This document shows, piece by piece, positions 62,675 to 64,000 of a DNA stretch of 64,000 bases. The notes under the pieces were generated by a model. It was not told the DNA's origin and made no database searches. It saw only the letters and a list, made by a program, of their open reading frames with translations. Source of the stretch: RI-153 sp963721725 (GTDB taxonomy: Bacteria; Chloroflexota; Anaerolineae; Caldilineales; Caldilineaceae); contig CAVRLX010000009.1 in assembly GCA_963721725.1 (NCBI GenBank), forward strand, positions 1 through 64,000, written 5' to 3'. The stretch's first letter is position 1; each line of letters begins with the position of its first letter. The translations under genes were made by a program, and so were the position numbers.

Positions 62675-63322
62675 ATGCAACTACCAGTGTTAAATATGGC
62701 TGGAGAGCAAACAGGCGAAGTGGAGTTGAATGATGCTATCTTCGCTGCTCAAATTAACAGAGGATTGATGCATCAGGCATTGATGCGCCAACTCGCCAAT
62801 GCACGCCAAGGGACTCATAAAACCAAGACCCGTGGTGAAGTGCGTGGCGGTGGACGCAAGCCGTGGCGTCAAAAAGGAACGGGGCGTGCGCGCCAAGGGT
62901 CCACCACTGCACCCCAGTGGATCGGTGGTGGGATTGTTTTCGGACCGCGCCCACGCAGCTATGACAAGAAGATGCCCCAGAAGATGCGTCAGGCGGCCCT
63001 TCGCAGTGCATTAAGTGTGAAGGCTGGCGATCAGCAACTTGTGGTGGTGAATGTGGCGATGGAAGGCCCCAAGACCAAAGAAATGGTTAAGGCATTGAAT
63101 GCCTGGGGGCTGGTTGGCAAAAGCACGCTGTTGGTGCTGGGCGAACATAATAGCCCGGTGGAAACCAGCGCCCGCAATTTGCCCACGGTCAAGACGCTGC
63201 TAAGCGCAAACTTGAATATTCAGGATTTGCTTGGATACGATACAGTGGTTCTTTCCACGTCAGCGGTGGATCACATCCACGCTTGGCTGGGGCGACCGGA
63301 AATCGTGGAACAGGAGGCCTAA
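62675..63322 (+). CDS. rplD: 50S ribosomal protein L4
   Basis: 215 residues. The exit-tunnel loop TKTRGEVRGGGRKPWRQKGT then GRARQGSTTAPQWIGGGIVF is conserved, and LSVKAGDQQLVVV plus LLGYDTVVLSTSAVDHI follow. In gammaproteobacteria L4 regulates the S10 leader. ACAGGAGG precedes the ATG. It ends 3 bp before the rplW start. Confidence 0.97.
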   Translation: MQLPVLNMAGEQTGEVELNDAIFAAQINRGLMHQALMRQLANARQGTHKTKTRGEVRGGGRKPWRQKGTGRARQGSTTAPQWIGGGIVFGPRPRSYDKKMPQKMRQAALRSALSVKAGDQQLVVVNVAMEGPKTKEMVKALNAWGLVGKSTLLVLGEHNSPVETSARNLPTVKTLLSANLNIQDLLGYDTVVLSTSAVDHIHAWLGRPEIVEQEA

Positions 63323-63325
63323 GGT

Positions 63326-63616
63326 ATGCACGTTTACGAAGTGATCAAACGCCCGGTTGTAACCGAAAAGTCGTTCGATGCGGCTGAATTTGAAAACAGG
63401 TATACCTTTGAGGTCGATATGCGGGCCAACAAGCATATTGTGAAAGATGCTGTGGAGACCGCCTTCGATGTGCATGTAGAAGGTGTGCGCATTATGTTGA
63501 TGCCTGCCAAGACAGGGCGTGTGGGTCGCCGCAAAGTGATCCGCAAGCCTGTGTGGAAAAAGGCTGTTGTCACCCTGGCTCAAGGCGATAGCATCCAGTA
63601 CTTTGAGGGTGTGTAA
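63326..63616 (+). CDS. rplW: 50S ribosomal protein L23
   Basis: 96 residues. VIKRPVVTEKSFDAAEFENR, YTFEVDMRANKHIVKDAVE and VRIMLMPAKTGRVGRRKVIR match L23, which sits at the tunnel exit and docks trigger factor and SRP. GGAGG near 63312 serves as its Shine-Dalgarno inside the rplD end. Confidence 0.97.
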   Translation: MHVYEVIKRPVVTEKSFDAAEFENRYTFEVDMRANKHIVKDAVETAFDVHVEGVRIMLMPAKTGRVGRRKVIRKPVWKKAVVTLAQGDSIQYFEGV

Positions 63617-63684
63617 ACCTGGTGCGGTTGCATAGATGACCGTTCATTTGTGCAGTCGTTATTGTGGAAGGAGAGATTGGAATT

Positions 63685-64000
63685 ATGGCAATTAAACTTT
63701 ACCGACCAACTTCACCAGGTCGCCGTGGCATGAGCGTTGAATCGTTTAGCGAGATTACCCGCTCCAAACCAGAACGTTCATTAACGGCCCCCCTGACTAA
63801 GAAGTCTGGTCGCAACAATCGGGGTGTGATTACTGTCCGCCACCGTGGTGGTGGGCATAAGCGCCGCTATCGTATTATTGACTTCAAACGCGACCGCTGG
63901 GGTGCTCCGGCTCAGGTTACCTCGATTGAGTATGACCCGAACCGTAGTGCTCGGATTGCGCTTCTGACCTATCAGGATGGCGAAAAGCGCTATATCCTGG
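63685..64000 (+). CDS. rplB: 50S ribosomal protein L2, 3' cut by window
   Basis: First 105 residues only. MAIKLYRPTSPGRRGMSVES, KSGRNNRGVITVRHRGGGHK and RRYRIIDFKRDRWGAPAQVT are the L2 N-terminal RNA-binding blocks. GGAAGGAGAG precedes the ATG. Continues beyond base 64000. Confidence 0.97.
   Translation, partial: MAIKLYRPTSPGRRGMSVESFSEITRSKPERSLTAPLTKKSGRNNRGVITVRHRGGGHKRRYRIIDFKRDRWGAPAQVTSIEYDPNRSARIALLTYQDGEKRYIL

Overview
The window reads as chromosome of a Chloroflexota bacterium, probably Caldilinea/Anaerolineae-like. This is an inference from overall protein character: a short EF-Ts, a lineage-type insertion in each large RNA polymerase subunit, thiamine-precursor-type periplasmic sensors and many two-component proteins. 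GC content is moderately high. I found no tRNA, rRNA or CRISPR array.

Left end (1-5.1 kb): an accessory, decaying zone. It holds a broken dndD (DNA phosphorothioation), an intact SBD-HNH nuclease of the type that recognises phosphorothioated DNA, a truncated PLD/helicase N-terminus, a Phd/PIN toxin-antitoxin pair, a clipped RelE-like gene and one conserved hypothetical. 5.3-16 kb: metabolic genes (ceramidase-like hydrolase, KefF/KefC potassium efflux pair, two class III aminotransferases, M20 peptidase, aldo/keto reductase, 2-hydroxyacid dehydrogenase). 16-25.7 kb: signalling, with an NMT1-type lipoprotein overlapping a sensor kinase plus a response regulator, a second 7TM kinase, a decayed stretch (haloperoxidase and TPR remnants) and an integrase-fold protein lacking catalytic residues. 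26-30 kb: a cytochrome c maturation cluster (ccmH, ccmG, ccmF, zinc-ribbon protein) with a palindromic repeat in nearly every gap.

30-46.9 kb: a LuxR-TM-Kelch regulator, rsmA, lepA, a UDP-sugar decarboxylase, an Lgt-like protein, an OmpR regulator, then rpsB-tsf-pyrH-frr-uppS-cdsA (translation factors and lipid carrier synthesis). Facing these on the minus strand are stomatin, a DUF971 protein, an M50/CBS protease, an alpha/beta hydrolase and rpe. 46.9-64 kb: a lone small transcript with a perfect consensus promoter, then rpoB-rpoC, rpsL-rpsG-fusA-tuf and the start of the S10 operon (rpsJ, rplC, rplD, rplW, partial rplB).

Two things cut across the window. First, at least eighteen single-step frame breaks lie in otherwise well-conserved genes, including rpoC, rpsL, fusA, rplC and lepA. 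They look like uncorrected indels in the consensus rather than biology, so I give whole-gene spans. Second, the gaps are rich in repeats: a ~90-bp palindrome (6 copies), a ~75-bp palindrome (4 copies), and degenerate 7-bp 'word' tandems at about nine places, one inside rsmA.
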